Part shown: piece after piece, positions 26,638 to 34,548 of the stretch
How the letters are laid out: every line of letters starts with the position of its first letter
Numbering within the stretch: the stretch's first letter is position 1
Made by a program: the position numbers and the translations under genes
Origin: Saccharicrinis sp.
GTDB taxonomy: Bacteria > Bacteroidota > Bacteroidia > Bacteroidales > Marinilabiliaceae
Assembly: GCA_024635585.1 (NCBI GenBank)
Contig: JAGXIP010000164.1
Span: forward strand, 1 to 37,962
Direction: 5' to 3'
DNA: 37,962 bases
Notes under the pieces: model-generated
The model's database searches: none
What the model was told of the DNA's origin: nothing
What the model saw: only the letters and a program-made list of their open reading frames with translations

Positions 26638-27096
26638 ATGTATATGTTCCTGTTTTTTTCCTGTTCAGAACGACAGGAAAGAGAAAAAACACCTATAAGA
26701 AATTTTATAGATAAAACTTTAACAACTAACGCTTCTGAAGCAACTGCAATAGAATTTATGGATATAGACAAGATATATTTTAAGGACAGCACAGCTAAAG
26801 CTATTCTTATAGATGTTTATTTTGAGTTTAACGATTACTTAAGTGAAAATTTAGTTTCCGAATATACCATTGTTACTTTTGAAGAATCATTAAAGATACA
26901 AAATATTAAAAAGTTTGACCTTAAAATGAAAAATTATGATGGGGTTAATTGGGTCATTATCAAAAAATTAAGTATTCCAACAGTCGTAAACGATAATAGA
27001 ATCGTGTCTTTTCATCCAAAATTACAAATGGGAAGAGATAATGTATTTACACCTTGGTTTATTAATGAGCCTTTTAATAACACCTTATTTGAATAA
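26638..27096 (+). CDS. Small unknown lipoprotein-like protein
   Basis: About 150 residues with no family I recognise. The region reads KYLFKYSIVLLMYMFLFFSCS before an acidic and basic soluble body, which is the shape of a lipoprotein signal with Cys in FFSCS. The good signal peptide begins upstream of the ATG at 26638, but no ATG, GTG or TTG stands at its expected start, only an ATA (26599) in frame. The in-frame choices are TTG at 26632 and ATG at 26638 or 26644. The body is AT-rich compared with its neighbours. The C-terminus is FTPWFINEPFNNTLFE. It is isolated on the plus strand between minus-strand operons, suggesting an acquired or decaying gene. Confidence 0.5.
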   Translation: MYMFLFFSCSERQEREKTPIRNFIDKTLTTNASEATAIEFMDIDKIYFKDSTAKAILIDVYFEFNDYLSENLVSEYTIVTFEESLKIQNIKKFDLKMKNYDGVNWVIIKKLSIPTVVNDNRIVSFHPKLQMGRDNVFTPWFINEPFNNTLFE

Positions 27097-27415
27097 TATA
27101 ATATCTATGGTATTTACAAAACATATTAATTCGATATACACGTTGTAACTTCAGTAATCGAAAAAAAGAACCAATTGGACTAAAGGGAGATTCCAAGGAT
27201 AATGAACATCCAAAATTGTGACTGCCAGCATCAACAATCATATATAGCCAATCCTCAAGTGCATCGAGCCAACAGCAAAAAAATAAAAAAAACGTAACCT
27301 TCTCTCTAGTGCTCCGTATCATGCATTAAAGAGTAAATTTTTTTTCATAGATTAAGGTTTAGGTTTAGGTTAATTTGATGAAGAGTCGCTCCACCCGGAG
27401 CGGCTCTTTTTTTTG
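27097..27415. other. AT-rich gap after the orphan lipoprotein gene
   Basis: No credible gene is seen in these 319 bp. It contains a short direct repeat GGTTTAGGTTTAGGTTA near 27356-27372 and ends in the terminator at 27381-27414. The rest shows no recognisable structure. Confidence 0.5.
27381..27414 (+). terminator. Strong intrinsic terminator, plus strand
   Basis: AAGAGTCGCTCC pairs with GGAGCGGCTCTT (12-bp stem with one G-T pair, ACCC loop). Ten T follow on the plus strand (27405-27414). It ends transcription of the orphan lipoprotein gene and can serve as a weaker minus-strand end for the phosphorylase gene at 27416. Confidence 0.85.
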
Positions 27416-28228
27416 TTACAACGAAGCCACCAATTCTTTAATCACCATGGTCATAATAGGTTCGGCTTTAGCGGCTACTTGTTGCACTTCTTCGTGCGAT
27501 ATTTCTACTATCTCACCCGGAACGCCCGAATCCGTTACGATGGAAACACCAAAACAGGTCATATCCATGTGTCGAGCCACAATAACTTCGGGCACGGTGG
27601 ACATACCCACCACATCAGCACCTAAAATACGGAACATCTTATACTCGGCAGGTGTTTCGAAGGTAGGGCCAGAGGTGCCCACATAAACACCACGCTTAAG
27701 TGTAATGTTATTCTTTTTAGCTATTTCAAAAGCTTTGGCAATTAGTTTTTTAGAGTAGGGCTGGCTCATGTCGGGGAAGCGTGGCCCCAGTTCATCATAG
27801 TTTTTGCCCATCAAGGGATTGGCGCCAAACATATTTATCTGGTCTTCAATTACCATGATGTCACCCACCACAAAATCCGGATTTAGTCCTCCGCTGGCAT
27901 TGCTAACCAACAGGGTATTTATCCCCATCATTTTCATCACCCGCACCGGAAAGGTAACCTGTTTCATATCATAGCCTTCATAAAAATGGAAACGCCCTTG
28001 CATGGCCACTACTTGTTTTCCGCCCAATGTTCCGAAAATAAGCCTGCCTTGATGTCCTTCGACTGTAGATACCGGGAAATTTGGGATGGCATCATAACTC
28101 AAGGTGCTTTTAATGTCTATCTCGCCCACTAAACCGCCCAAGCCGGTGCCTAATATAATACCAATGGTGGCTTCTGTTTTGGATTGCTCCAAAATAAAAT
28201 CAGCTGTTTCATTTATCTTGCTCAACAT
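27416..28228 (-). CDS. punA: Purine-nucleoside phosphorylase (trimeric PNP type)
   Basis: Phosphorolysis of inosine and guanosine to base and ribose-1-phosphate for purine salvage. The 270 residues show the PNP family signatures GTGLGGLVGEI, VEGHQGRLIFGTL, QGRFHFYEGYDM, the purine site VSNASGGLNPDFVVGD, SGPTFETPAEYKMFR and GADVVGMSTVPEV. These are typical of the trimeric (PunA/human-like) rather than the hexameric DeoD class. Its ATG lies inside the end of lpxK (20-bp overlap), so the two are translationally coupled. Confidence 0.95.
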   Translation of the reverse strand: MLSKINETADFILEQSKTEATIGIILGTGLGGLVGEIDIKSTLSYDAIPNFPVSTVEGHQGRLIFGTLGGKQVVAMQGRFHFYEGYDMKQVTFPVRVMKMMGINTLLVSNASGGLNPDFVVGDIMVIEDQINMFGANPLMGKNYDELGPRFPDMSQPYSKKLIAKAFEIAKKNNITLKRGVYVGTSGPTFETPAEYKMFRILGADVVGMSTVPEVIVARHMDMTCFGVSIVTDSGVPGEIVEISHEEVQQVAAKAEPIMTMVIKELVASL

Positions 28229-29273
28229 AGCTTTTTATTTTTTTTATGAATTCCTGTTGCTTATCGTTTAATATTTCAATCTGGATGGGAATATAATAAA
28301 TATACTCCGCCAACGCTGAGTCACGTTCAATTATATGCTTTAATCTCACTGCGTCCTTTTCGGTGGTTACAATAAATTTAGCTTTGCCTTGTAGTTGGTT
28401 AAATCGATGGCCAATTTGCACTATATCTTTTGCACTAAATTGATAATGATCGGGATAGCGCAGGCATTGCACATGGTTGGCCATATTGGCAACATGCTGT
28501 TCAAAAGCAGCCGGGTTGGCAATGCCGGTAACAAGCAATATGTTTGCTTCGGTCAAATTTATTTCGCTTTGCTCCCCATCAAATAGCAAACGGGGTTTTT
28601 GGTAGGCTATGGTAGAAAAATAGATCTCTTGATGAGGGAGTGGCTTTATCTTACGGATAAAATGGCTTTGCTTATCTACACTTAGTTGCTTTGGACACTT
28701 GCTGAATAAAATAATGTCGGCTCTTTTTTTACCACTCATTGGCTCACGCAGTTCGCCAGCAGGAAGCATCAAATCTCTCCACAAGGGTCGATTATAATCC
28801 ACCACCAAAATGCTCAAACCCGGCGTTACATAGCGGTGCTGGTAGGCATCGTCCATAACAATAACATCAGGCTTTTTATACATTGCCAATAGGGCATTTA
28901 CGCCGAGCACCCTCCTTTCGGAAACCGCCACGGTGATATCGGCAAACTTATCGAGTATCTGCTTGGGTTCGTCGCCAATTTCAGCTGCCGTTGATTGGGC
29001 ATTGGCCAACACAAGCCCTTTGGTAAGCCGTTTATAGCCCCGACTCAGCAGTGCCAGTTGATAATCCTCTTTGAGCATTTTAATAATAAACTCGGTGAGC
29101 GGGGTTTTGCCCGTTCCTCCCACGGTAATGTTCCCCACCGAAATAATAGGTAACGAAAAAGTTTCCGATGTTAATATTCCTATGTTAAACATGCAGTTTC
29201 GTGCACGAACAATCAATCCATACAACAAAGCTATTGGATAAAGTAAAAACCGTATGTATTTTATCGTTTTCAT
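28209..29273 (-). CDS. lpxK: Tetraacyldisaccharide 4'-kinase
   Basis: LpxK phosphorylates the lipid A disaccharide at the 4' position on the inner membrane, a late step of lipopolysaccharide synthesis. The N-terminal hydrophobic anchor (IRFLLYPIALLYGLIV) is followed by Walker A GNITVGGTGKT (47-57 from the ATG at 29273) and the DDAYQHRYV active-site block. The ATG at 29273 is preferred to an upstream in-frame ATG at 29315, because the longer version would translate through the terminator hairpin at 29283-29312. This gives 354 residues, a normal family length. Confidence 0.93.
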   Translation of the reverse strand: MKTIKYIRFLLYPIALLYGLIVRARNCMFNIGILTSETFSLPIISVGNITVGGTGKTPLTEFIIKMLKEDYQLALLSRGYKRLTKGLVLANAQSTAAEIGDEPKQILDKFADITVAVSERRVLGVNALLAMYKKPDVIVMDDAYQHRYVTPGLSILVVDYNRPLWRDLMLPAGELREPMSGKKRADIILFSKCPKQLSVDKQSHFIRKIKPLPHQEIYFSTIAYQKPRLLFDGEQSEINLTEANILLVTGIANPAAFEQHVANMANHVQCLRYPDHYQFSAKDIVQIGHRFNQLQGKAKFIVTTEKDAVRLKHIIERDSALAEYIYYIPIQIEILNDKQQEFIKKIKSYVEQDK

Positions 29274-29282
29274 GGCTGTAAA

Positions 29283-29312
29283 AAAAGGCCGTCTTTTAAA
29301 GAACAGCCTTTT
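29283..29312 (-). terminator. Terminator between sppA and lpxK
   Basis: AAAAGGC pairs with GCCTTTT, with additional inner G-T-tolerant pairing, and seven T follow on the minus strand. It ends 10 bp before the lpxK start, so it either attenuates read-through into lpxK or the lpxK promoter overlaps it. Confidence 0.7.
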
Positions 29313-29342
29313 CAATAACTAAAGTTTAAAGATAGACAAACT

Positions 29343-31106
29343 TTAATTTATCTGCAATTCGTAGGGTAATCGAGCCTGAATGGGATCAACTTCTCTTATT
29401 CTGTTAAGTTGTTCAATCTGCTCATAACCAGCACCTAGGAAAGAACCCATCATGTAGGATTTGGCTTCGCTTTTTATGCTTTTGAACATCTCTTCAATGG
29501 GCGAAAGTTGCTCGGGTAATTCCTTAATGCCATACTTTTCGAGACCGGCTTTTTCTTTGGCAATTTGTATGGCTTTTTCCAATCCACCCATCACATCAAC
29601 CAGGTTACGTTCAATGGCATTTTCGCCGCTCCAAACCCTTCCCTGACCTATTTCATCAATAGACTGCTTGGTCATGTTTCGACCATCGGCACATCTACCA
29701 ATAAACACATCATAAAATCTCTCAACATATCCTTGAAACAAGGCTCCTTCGTCCTCACTGAGCGGACGGGAGATGGAAGGCATGTCGGCAAATTTGTTGG
29801 TTTTAACACCATCAAAAGTAAATCCATATTTATTGGCTAAAGGCTGAATATTTGGCATCATACCAAATACGCCTATCGAGCCGGTGAGTGTAACAGGGTT
29901 AGCTACAATGGTATCGGCTACGCAGGCAATGTAATAACCACCGGAGGCAGCCAAATCGCCCATGGAAACAATGACCGGTTTAACTTCCTTGCAAAGCTGC
30001 ACTTCGCGCCAAATGATATCGGAGCCTGAGCCTGAACCGCCGGGAGAGTTTATCCGGAGTACCACCGCCTTGATATTCTTGTCGTTACGGGCATCGCGAA
30101 TGGTTTTACTCAGTTCTTCGGATTTGATGCCATCTTCATCCATACCATCAATATCGCCCTCGGCATATATAACGGCAATTTTATCTTTTATCAAACCTTT
30201 GTTTCCATCCGATACATATACCGACTTGTAATCGGCAAGATTCACTTGCCTGATATCCTTGTCTTCTTCGGTATTGGTAAGCGCTTTCAGTTCGGCTATT
30301 ACCTCGTCTTTGTATTTTAGTCCATCCAAAATTTTACCTTCTACAAAGACATCGTTGCTTAAAAACATACCGCCATTGTTGGCTAAATCGTTAATTTCGG
30401 TAGCAGATATTCCTCTGGTTTGAGATATGCCGGTAACAATATGATTCCAAATAGAATTAACATAGGTTATGGTCTGCTCTTTGGATGGGTCGCTCATGTG
30501 GTCGAGGATAAAAGGTTCAACGGCCGATTTAAATTTGCCATGTTTAAATATTTGCATCTCTACACCCAATTTTTCTAAAGCACCTTTAAAAAAGGTACGC
30601 TCCGAGCTTAAACCTTTAAAGTCTATCATGCCGTGTGGAGGCAAATATACTTTTGTGGCAGCAGAAGCCAAATAATATCCTTTTTGCGAATACATGGGCG
30701 CATAGGCATAAATAAATTTGCCTGAATCTTTAAAGCTAACCAGCGCCTCCCTTATTTCGTTTAATGTCGCATATCCAGTCATTGGATTGCTACACTCTAG
30801 GTAGATACCCAAAATGTTTTCATCGCGTTGGGCTTTTTTTATGTTAGCCAGTACATCGTTGAGCCCCAATTGCGATTCGCCAAAGGGTGTTTCGCCAAGC
30901 AAATCGGCCAGCGGGTCGTCCACGCCTCTATCTTTGATAACCTTATCTAAGTTGATGGTTAAAAGGGTGTCTTCCTTAACTTCAACATTCTTTTCGCCCG
31001 ATGCAACCATGGATGCTATCACGCCAAAAAATATTAGCACGATTAAAATGGCTGTTACAATGGAGCCTACAACCGTAAGAAGTAATGATTTAAAAAATTT
31101 TGCCAT
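29343..31106 (-). CDS. sppA: Signal peptide peptidase SppA, 67-kDa type
   Basis: SppA degrades signal peptides left in the inner membrane after secretion. The 587 residues match the long, tandem-domain form. One N-terminal membrane segment (LLLTVVGSIVTAILIVLIFFGV, about 8-30) anchors it. The dyad is Lys193 in the N-terminal repeat (GKFKSAVEPF) and Ser388 in the C-terminal repeat (MGDLAASGGYY), followed by TLTGSIGVFG. The residues sit as in E. coli SppA. Its promoter is divergent from folK. Confidence 0.95.
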   Translation of the reverse strand: MAKFFKSLLLTVVGSIVTAILIVLIFFGVIASMVASGEKNVEVKEDTLLTINLDKVIKDRGVDDPLADLLGETPFGESQLGLNDVLANIKKAQRDENILGIYLECSNPMTGYATLNEIREALVSFKDSGKFIYAYAPMYSQKGYYLASAATKVYLPPHGMIDFKGLSSERTFFKGALEKLGVEMQIFKHGKFKSAVEPFILDHMSDPSKEQTITYVNSIWNHIVTGISQTRGISATEINDLANNGGMFLSNDVFVEGKILDGLKYKDEVIAELKALTNTEEDKDIRQVNLADYKSVYVSDGNKGLIKDKIAVIYAEGDIDGMDEDGIKSEELSKTIRDARNDKNIKAVVLRINSPGGSGSGSDIIWREVQLCKEVKPVIVSMGDLAASGGYYIACVADTIVANPVTLTGSIGVFGMMPNIQPLANKYGFTFDGVKTNKFADMPSISRPLSEDEGALFQGYVERFYDVFIGRCADGRNMTKQSIDEIGQGRVWSGENAIERNLVDVMGGLEKAIQIAKEKAGLEKYGIKELPEQLSPIEEMFKSIKSEAKSYMMGSFLGAGYEQIEQLNRIREVDPIQARLPYELQIN

Positions 31107-31142
31107 AATTATGAATTATTTATGAAGATTGTATTTTACAAA

Positions 31143-31150
31143 CAAATATA
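31143..31150 (-). promoter_or_regulatory. Putative sppA promoter, -7 element
   Basis: The minus strand reads TATATTTG, an exact TAnnTTTG match 37 bp before the sppA ATG. It faces away from the folK -7 box 20 bp to the right. Confidence 0.5.
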
Positions 31151-31169
31151 TTAAAACAATTGTTATCGT

Positions 31170-31177
31170 TACCTTTG
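31170..31177 (+). promoter_or_regulatory. Putative folK promoter, -7 element
   Basis: TACCTTTG matches TAnnTTTG 28 bp before the folK ATG. No clear -33 TTTG is present at about 19 bp. Confidence 0.5.
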
Positions 31178-31204
31178 TGGCAAAATAATTTGAAAGAATA
31201 AAAA

Positions 31205-31711
31205 ATGAACAGCGTTATTTTACTTATTGGTGGCAACGAAGGCAACAGAACGGAAAACATCCACGCAGCCAAAACGTTGATAGGTGATAGGATAGGTAAA
31301 ATAATTGAGTTTTCAAGTTGCTACGAAAGCGAACCATGGGGTTTTGCGCACCAACAGAACTTTTTAAATCAGGTCGTAGAGGTGTCGACTACCTTATTGG
31401 CTTTGGACATCTTAAACCTGGCAAAACAAATAGAAAAAGAATTGGGTCGTAAGCCCAAAACCCCAGCTGGTTACGAAGGCAGAACGATGGACATTGACAT
31501 TCTGTTTTTTAATGATGAAATTATAGAACTCCCCCAGCTAACAGTTCCCCATCCAAAAATTCAGGAGCGTAGATTCACTTTGCATCCTTTGGCAGAGCGA
31601 TGGAGCCAATTGGTTCATCCGGTATTGGGAAAAATGATGGCGGAATTGCTGGATGAATGTGATGATGCTGGGTGGGTAGAGAAAGCCCCCTACCTGTCTA
31701 CCGATAGGTAG
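31205..31711 (+). CDS. folK: 2-amino-4-hydroxy-6-hydroxymethyldihydropteridine diphosphokinase
   Basis: FolK transfers pyrophosphate from ATP to 6-hydroxymethyl-7,8-dihydropterin in folate synthesis. The 168 residues show ILLIGGNEGNRTENI (5-19), YESEPWGFAHQQNFLNQVVE, the signature GRTMDIDILFFNDEII and LTVPHPKIQERRFTLHPLAE. The last dozen codons and the stop lie inside a palindromic repeat (31664-31746), so the C-terminal tail APYLSTDR is probably added by that element rather than ancestral. The catalytic core is intact. Confidence 0.94.
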   Translation: MNSVILLIGGNEGNRTENIHAAKTLIGDRIGKIIEFSSCYESEPWGFAHQQNFLNQVVEVSTTLLALDILNLAKQIEKELGRKPKTPAGYEGRTMDIDILFFNDEIIELPQLTVPHPKIQERRFTLHPLAERWSQLVHPVLGKMMAELLDECDDAGWVEKAPYLSTDR

Positions 31712-31746
31712 AAATCCCCCGAATGGGGGACTTTATGACCAGCATC
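31664..31746. repeat. Nested palindromic repeat at the folK 3' end
   Basis: GATGCTGG (31664-31671) and CCAGCATC (31739-31746) form an outer stem. AAAGCCCCC (31682-31690) pairs with GGGGG-A-CTTT (31725-31734), and CTACCT (31690-31695) pairs with AGGTAG (31706-31711). An alternative CCCCC-GAAT-GGGGG hairpin lies at 31716-31729. The nested stems and terminal inverted repeats look like a REP or small MITE. It also may terminate folK. Confidence 0.65.
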
Positions 31747-31783
31747 GGGTTTTGAAGGAGGGGTGGGTAACTTTTAAATACCA

Positions 31784-32452
31784 TCAATACATTCTTGTCT
31801 TACTCGATTCATCTACATTTAAATTGTAATACGAAGCCTGAGGTAGTCGCACGTTTGAACCATCCGTAATATTTCCTTCTAAAACTTTTAGCTTGGTTTT
31901 AAAATTTGGCTCAAAGTAAGAGTTTCGAGTATTCAAGGTCACTTTTTGTGCGGTTAAATCCCATCCGTCGAATCTGGAAGACTCACTGAGTGAAATTTCT
32001 ATCTCGTCAATGCTCACAGCGTTGAACGTAACTTTCGAATTTAGAACATCAATGAAAAGAGATTTTTGATGAAATTCAATAAAAGTCACATCACAATGCT
32101 TACCTGATATCGATACAAGATTATTTACTTTCAATTGTATATGGCGCAATAAATTTGTTCGAGTAGATAGGATAAACAGAGTGTCATTGTTTATCCTAAA
32201 TTCAGGTTTTATCTGCACCGAATCTGGATTCGAATGGTAACTAAGTTGGTTAATTCCATCAGTTCTGATGATAACATTACAGTCATTATGGACAACAATA
32301 TGACTATATGATTCCAAGGTTATCGCCTCCTCTTTAAATGTAGGATAGTTTTTACTCCTATCGTTATAGATAAATCCCATTATCATAAATCCTGCGAGAA
32401 ACAGTCCGATAATAGAAAAGAAGGATATAAATATGATTCTACTTGTTTTCAT
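31784..32452 (-). CDS. Membrane-anchored GIN/DUF2807-like protein
   Basis: A 222-residue protein with one N-terminal membrane segment (IIFISFFSIIGLFLAGFMIMG) and a periplasmic beta-rich body. The body has DSS-type turns at regular intervals (VLNSKVTFNAVSID, LSESSRFDGWDL, LNTRNSYFEPNF, LNVDESSKTRMY). This resembles the right-handed beta helix of GIN/DUF2807 'putative auto-transporter adhesin' domains, though it is shorter and divergent. It is the last gene of the ABC/GntR operon and overlaps the regulator gene by 14 bp. Function unknown. Confidence 0.65.
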   Translation of the reverse strand: MKTSRIIFISFFSIIGLFLAGFMIMGFIYNDRSKNYPTFKEEAITLESYSHIVVHNDCNVIIRTDGINQLSYHSNPDSVQIKPEFRINNDTLFILSTRTNLLRHIQLKVNNLVSISGKHCDVTFIEFHQKSLFIDVLNSKVTFNAVSIDEIEISLSESSRFDGWDLTAQKVTLNTRNSYFEPNFKTKLKVLEGNITDGSNVRLPQASYYNLNVDESSKTRMY

Positions 32453-32813
32453 TTTCTTCGAGTTTTGTAATTAATGTTTTAACATCAGATTTAGTAATTT
32501 TAAGGAGCTCGATCTGATCGATCAAATCGGGAAGCGTAAACTCGAAAAACTCCTGACGGCGTACAGCTAGTATGCGTAGTGGTGCATCTTCGGCCACAAA
32601 AAAGCCTATACCACGTTTGTTGCTTATGATTTCCTCGCGTTGCAGCTCGGTATAAGTGCGCATTACGGTGTTGTGGTTCACCCCTATGTTGGCAGCTTGT
32701 TCGCGTACCGAGGGTACTTTATCACCCACGCTGTATTCCCCCAACAAAATGCGGTCGCACAAATTATCAGCTATCTGCTGAAAGATTCCTTTTGAGTTTT
32801 TAAATTCCATCAC
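32439..32813 (-). CDS. GntR-family repressor (YtrA-like subfamily)
   Basis: A 124-residue regulator with an N-terminal winged helix (GIFQQIADNLCDRILLGEYS, then KVPSVREQAANIGVNHNTVM and RTYTELQREEIISNKRGIGF) and only about 45 residues of helical C-terminus. The very short effector region defines the YtrA subfamily, whose members usually repress ABC transporter operons they belong to. It is the third gene of the operon, with a 4-bp ATGA overlap with the permease gene. The 24-bp dyad at 34430-34453 is its likely operator. Confidence 0.9.
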   Translation of the reverse strand: MMEFKNSKGIFQQIADNLCDRILLGEYSVGDKVPSVREQAANIGVNHNTVMRTYTELQREEIISNKRGIGFFVAEDAPLRILAVRRQEFFEFTLPDLIDQIELLKITKSDVKTLITKLEENENK

Positions 32814-33574
32814 GACACTTCCTTTTCTTTTAATTTAAAAAATCCATAGGCCAGGGCTGTAGAAGCGGATATGCTCAATATCCAATAAAGCCAAATAAGA
32901 CCAGTATCATCCGAATCTATAAGTTTTTGGACTACATATCCCATTCCATTTTGTATTTTGAAGATTTCGAAAGCGAGATAGAAATAACTAAAACCTATTA
33001 AAATAATTGCACCCACAAAAATTAGCGTTTTGACCAGTGGATACTTTTTAAATACGGAGGCACCCACAAAAACTAAAGAGCTGGTAAATAAATAGATATA
33101 TGCAGCCACTTTAAAAAGAAATTTGTCCGCAGGATTAAATATAGGGACAAAACTAAAGCTCACATAAATATGATTGGGCTTAATGAATTGAGCTACAGTT
33201 AATGCAGGGATAGATATGAAATAAAATAGAATAGGGAAAAGGGCGGTATATAAAATTACCTTACTTGTATATTCGTAAATAAACTTTTCTTGAACCGATA
33301 CTGGCAACATCAATGTGTTAAGGGAGGATTCCTTCTTTCGTAAAAAGCCAAATGAGTTACCTATGAATAATAGGCCGCCAATAGCTGCACTAATTAAAAA
33401 CAGTGGGATCCAATGATGCTGTTGCCAATGGCGAGTAGTAAGCATAAAGAACAGTAGAAGCAAAAAGAGGGCTACCGAAGCACCACCAATAGTGAGCAAT
33501 ATGGATTTCCGATTCATGCTTACTTGATAACGGGCGTAGCGAATAAAACGTGAGAAATTAAATATCTGATTCAT
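32810..33574 (-). CDS. ABC transporter permease-like membrane protein
   Basis: A 254-residue protein with about six membrane segments (ILLTIGGASVALFLLLLFFM, HWIPLFLISAAIGGLLFIG, and others). The start is set at the ATG at 33574 because a longer version (33640) would overlap the ATPase gene by 83 bp and add a non-hydrophobic leader. With this start the overlap is 17 bp. It has no recognised substrate motif and would be the membrane partner of the ATPase. The family resembles the ABC-2-type permeases that accompany YtrA-like regulators. Confidence 0.75.
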   Translation of the reverse strand: MNQIFNFSRFIRYARYQVSMNRKSILLTIGGASVALFLLLLFFMLTTRHWQQHHWIPLFLISAAIGGLLFIGNSFGFLRKKESSLNTLMLPVSVQEKFIYEYTSKVILYTALFPILFYFISIPALTVAQFIKPNHIYVSFSFVPIFNPADKFLFKVAAYIYLFTSSLVFVGASVFKKYPLVKTLIFVGAIILIGFSYFYLAFEIFKIQNGMGYVVQKLIDSDDTGLIWLYWILSISASTALAYGFFKLKEKEVS

Positions 33575-34388
33575 TGGTTTGTAGGTTGATGCCGCTAGTG
33601 ATGGCGTTAAATAATAGTTCAATGTCGAGGGGAGTTTCAATTCCGTTTTTATGTTTGATAACGCGATGGCCTCCCGGGGCAGACTCGTGATACAGATAAT
33701 TGTTGCTGCGAATATCTGAAACCGTTTGAAAAGCGAAATTCTCTATCACATCAAAAACACTGCTGTTAAAAACAATACGGCCTTTATCCACCAGTAAAAT
33801 TCTATCAATCAGGTTCTCCACATCCTTCACCTGGTGGGTGGATATGATCACCATCTGCTCGTCGGTCAATGCGCCGGCCATCACTTTGCGAAAAAGCGAT
33901 TTTGAAGGGATATCCAAACCATTAGTTGGCTCGTCCAGAAGCAACAGTTTACAGTTGGTGGATAAAGCAAAAGCTATCAAAAATTTCTTTTTCTGTCCAT
34001 ACGACATTTTACTCAGGTTCTTGGAACTGTCTAGCTCAAAATCGCTTAGGATTTTGTCCATCTTGGCATAATCAAAAGTTGGATAAAAAGGAGCAGTTGC
34101 TTTTACAAAAGCCGAAATAGTAACCGAAGGTGTAGAAAATTCCTCGGGCACAAAATAAACATGCTCTAAGTACGATGGTTTGCGTTGGAAAGGAACATGA
34201 TTCATAACGGTCATGCTTCCCTGTTGAGCTTGCAACAGCCCGGCCACCAATTTTAACAAAGTAGATTTGCCAGCACCATTTTTACCGAGCAAACCAATAA
34301 TGCTCCCTTGGTTAACTTGTAGGTTCAGCTCCTTAAACAAAGGGAACTTGGCGCCATAGCCAAAGCTAAGGTTTGTAATGTTTATCAT
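33558..34388 (-). CDS. ABC transporter ATP-binding protein
   Basis: A 276-residue nucleotide-binding domain with Walker A GLLGKNGAGKSTLLKL (33-48), Q-loop region YFVPEEFS, signature MSYGQKKKFLIAFAL (in place of LSGGQ), Walker B LLLLDEPTNGLD and switch histidine ISTHQVKDVE. It is the first gene of the ATPase-permease-GntR-GIN operon. The arrangement suggests an export-type, envelope-stress or antibiotic-response transporter, as with B. subtilis Ytr. The substrate is unknown. The upstream 160 bp hold the promoter and operator. Confidence 0.93.
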   Translation of the reverse strand: MINITNLSFGYGAKFPLFKELNLQVNQGSIIGLLGKNGAGKSTLLKLVAGLLQAQQGSMTVMNHVPFQRKPSYLEHVYFVPEEFSTPSVTISAFVKATAPFYPTFDYAKMDKILSDFELDSSKNLSKMSYGQKKKFLIAFALSTNCKLLLLDEPTNGLDIPSKSLFRKVMAGALTDEQMVIISTHQVKDVENLIDRILLVDKGRIVFNSSVFDVIENFAFQTVSDIRSNNYLYHESAPGGHRVIKHKNGIETPLDIELLFNAITSGINLQTNESDI

Positions 34389-34429
34389 AGAATTTAGTGT
34401 TGAATAAAGAATAGGCCTACCACATAACT

Positions 34430-34453
34430 ACTGTACTATTGTAATGGTACAGT
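34430..34453 (-). promoter_or_regulatory. 24-bp operator-like dyad at the ABC operon start
   Basis: ACTGTAC and GTACAGT flank an ATTGTAAT-like core, and the halves match at most positions. The dyad begins two bases after the -7 box on the minus strand and therefore covers the transcription start. This is the normal place for a repressor site, and a YtrA-type GntR regulator is encoded in the same operon. Confidence 0.7.
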
Positions 34454-34454
34454 G

Positions 34455-34485
34455 CAAATATAGGATTGTTTTTAGAATAAACAAA
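34455..34485 (-). promoter_or_regulatory. Promoter of the ABC/GntR operon
   Basis: On the minus strand, TTTG (34485-34482), a 19-bp spacer and TATATTTG (34462-34455) give the exact Bacteroidota promoter arrangement. The -33 lies within a 14-bp palindrome AACAAACGTTTGTT (34480-34493). Confidence 0.8.
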
Positions 34486-34548
34486 CGTTTGTTAAAAAAA
34501 AAAAGATGGAAGCTGGAGGTAGTAGATAGGTCTTTGCTATGGGTTATT

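Noticed and set aside
27074-27322. 82-residue minus-strand open frame after the orphan lipoprotein gene
   Set aside because: It overlaps the end of the plus-strand gene and has an odd composition. No start context or domain supports it.
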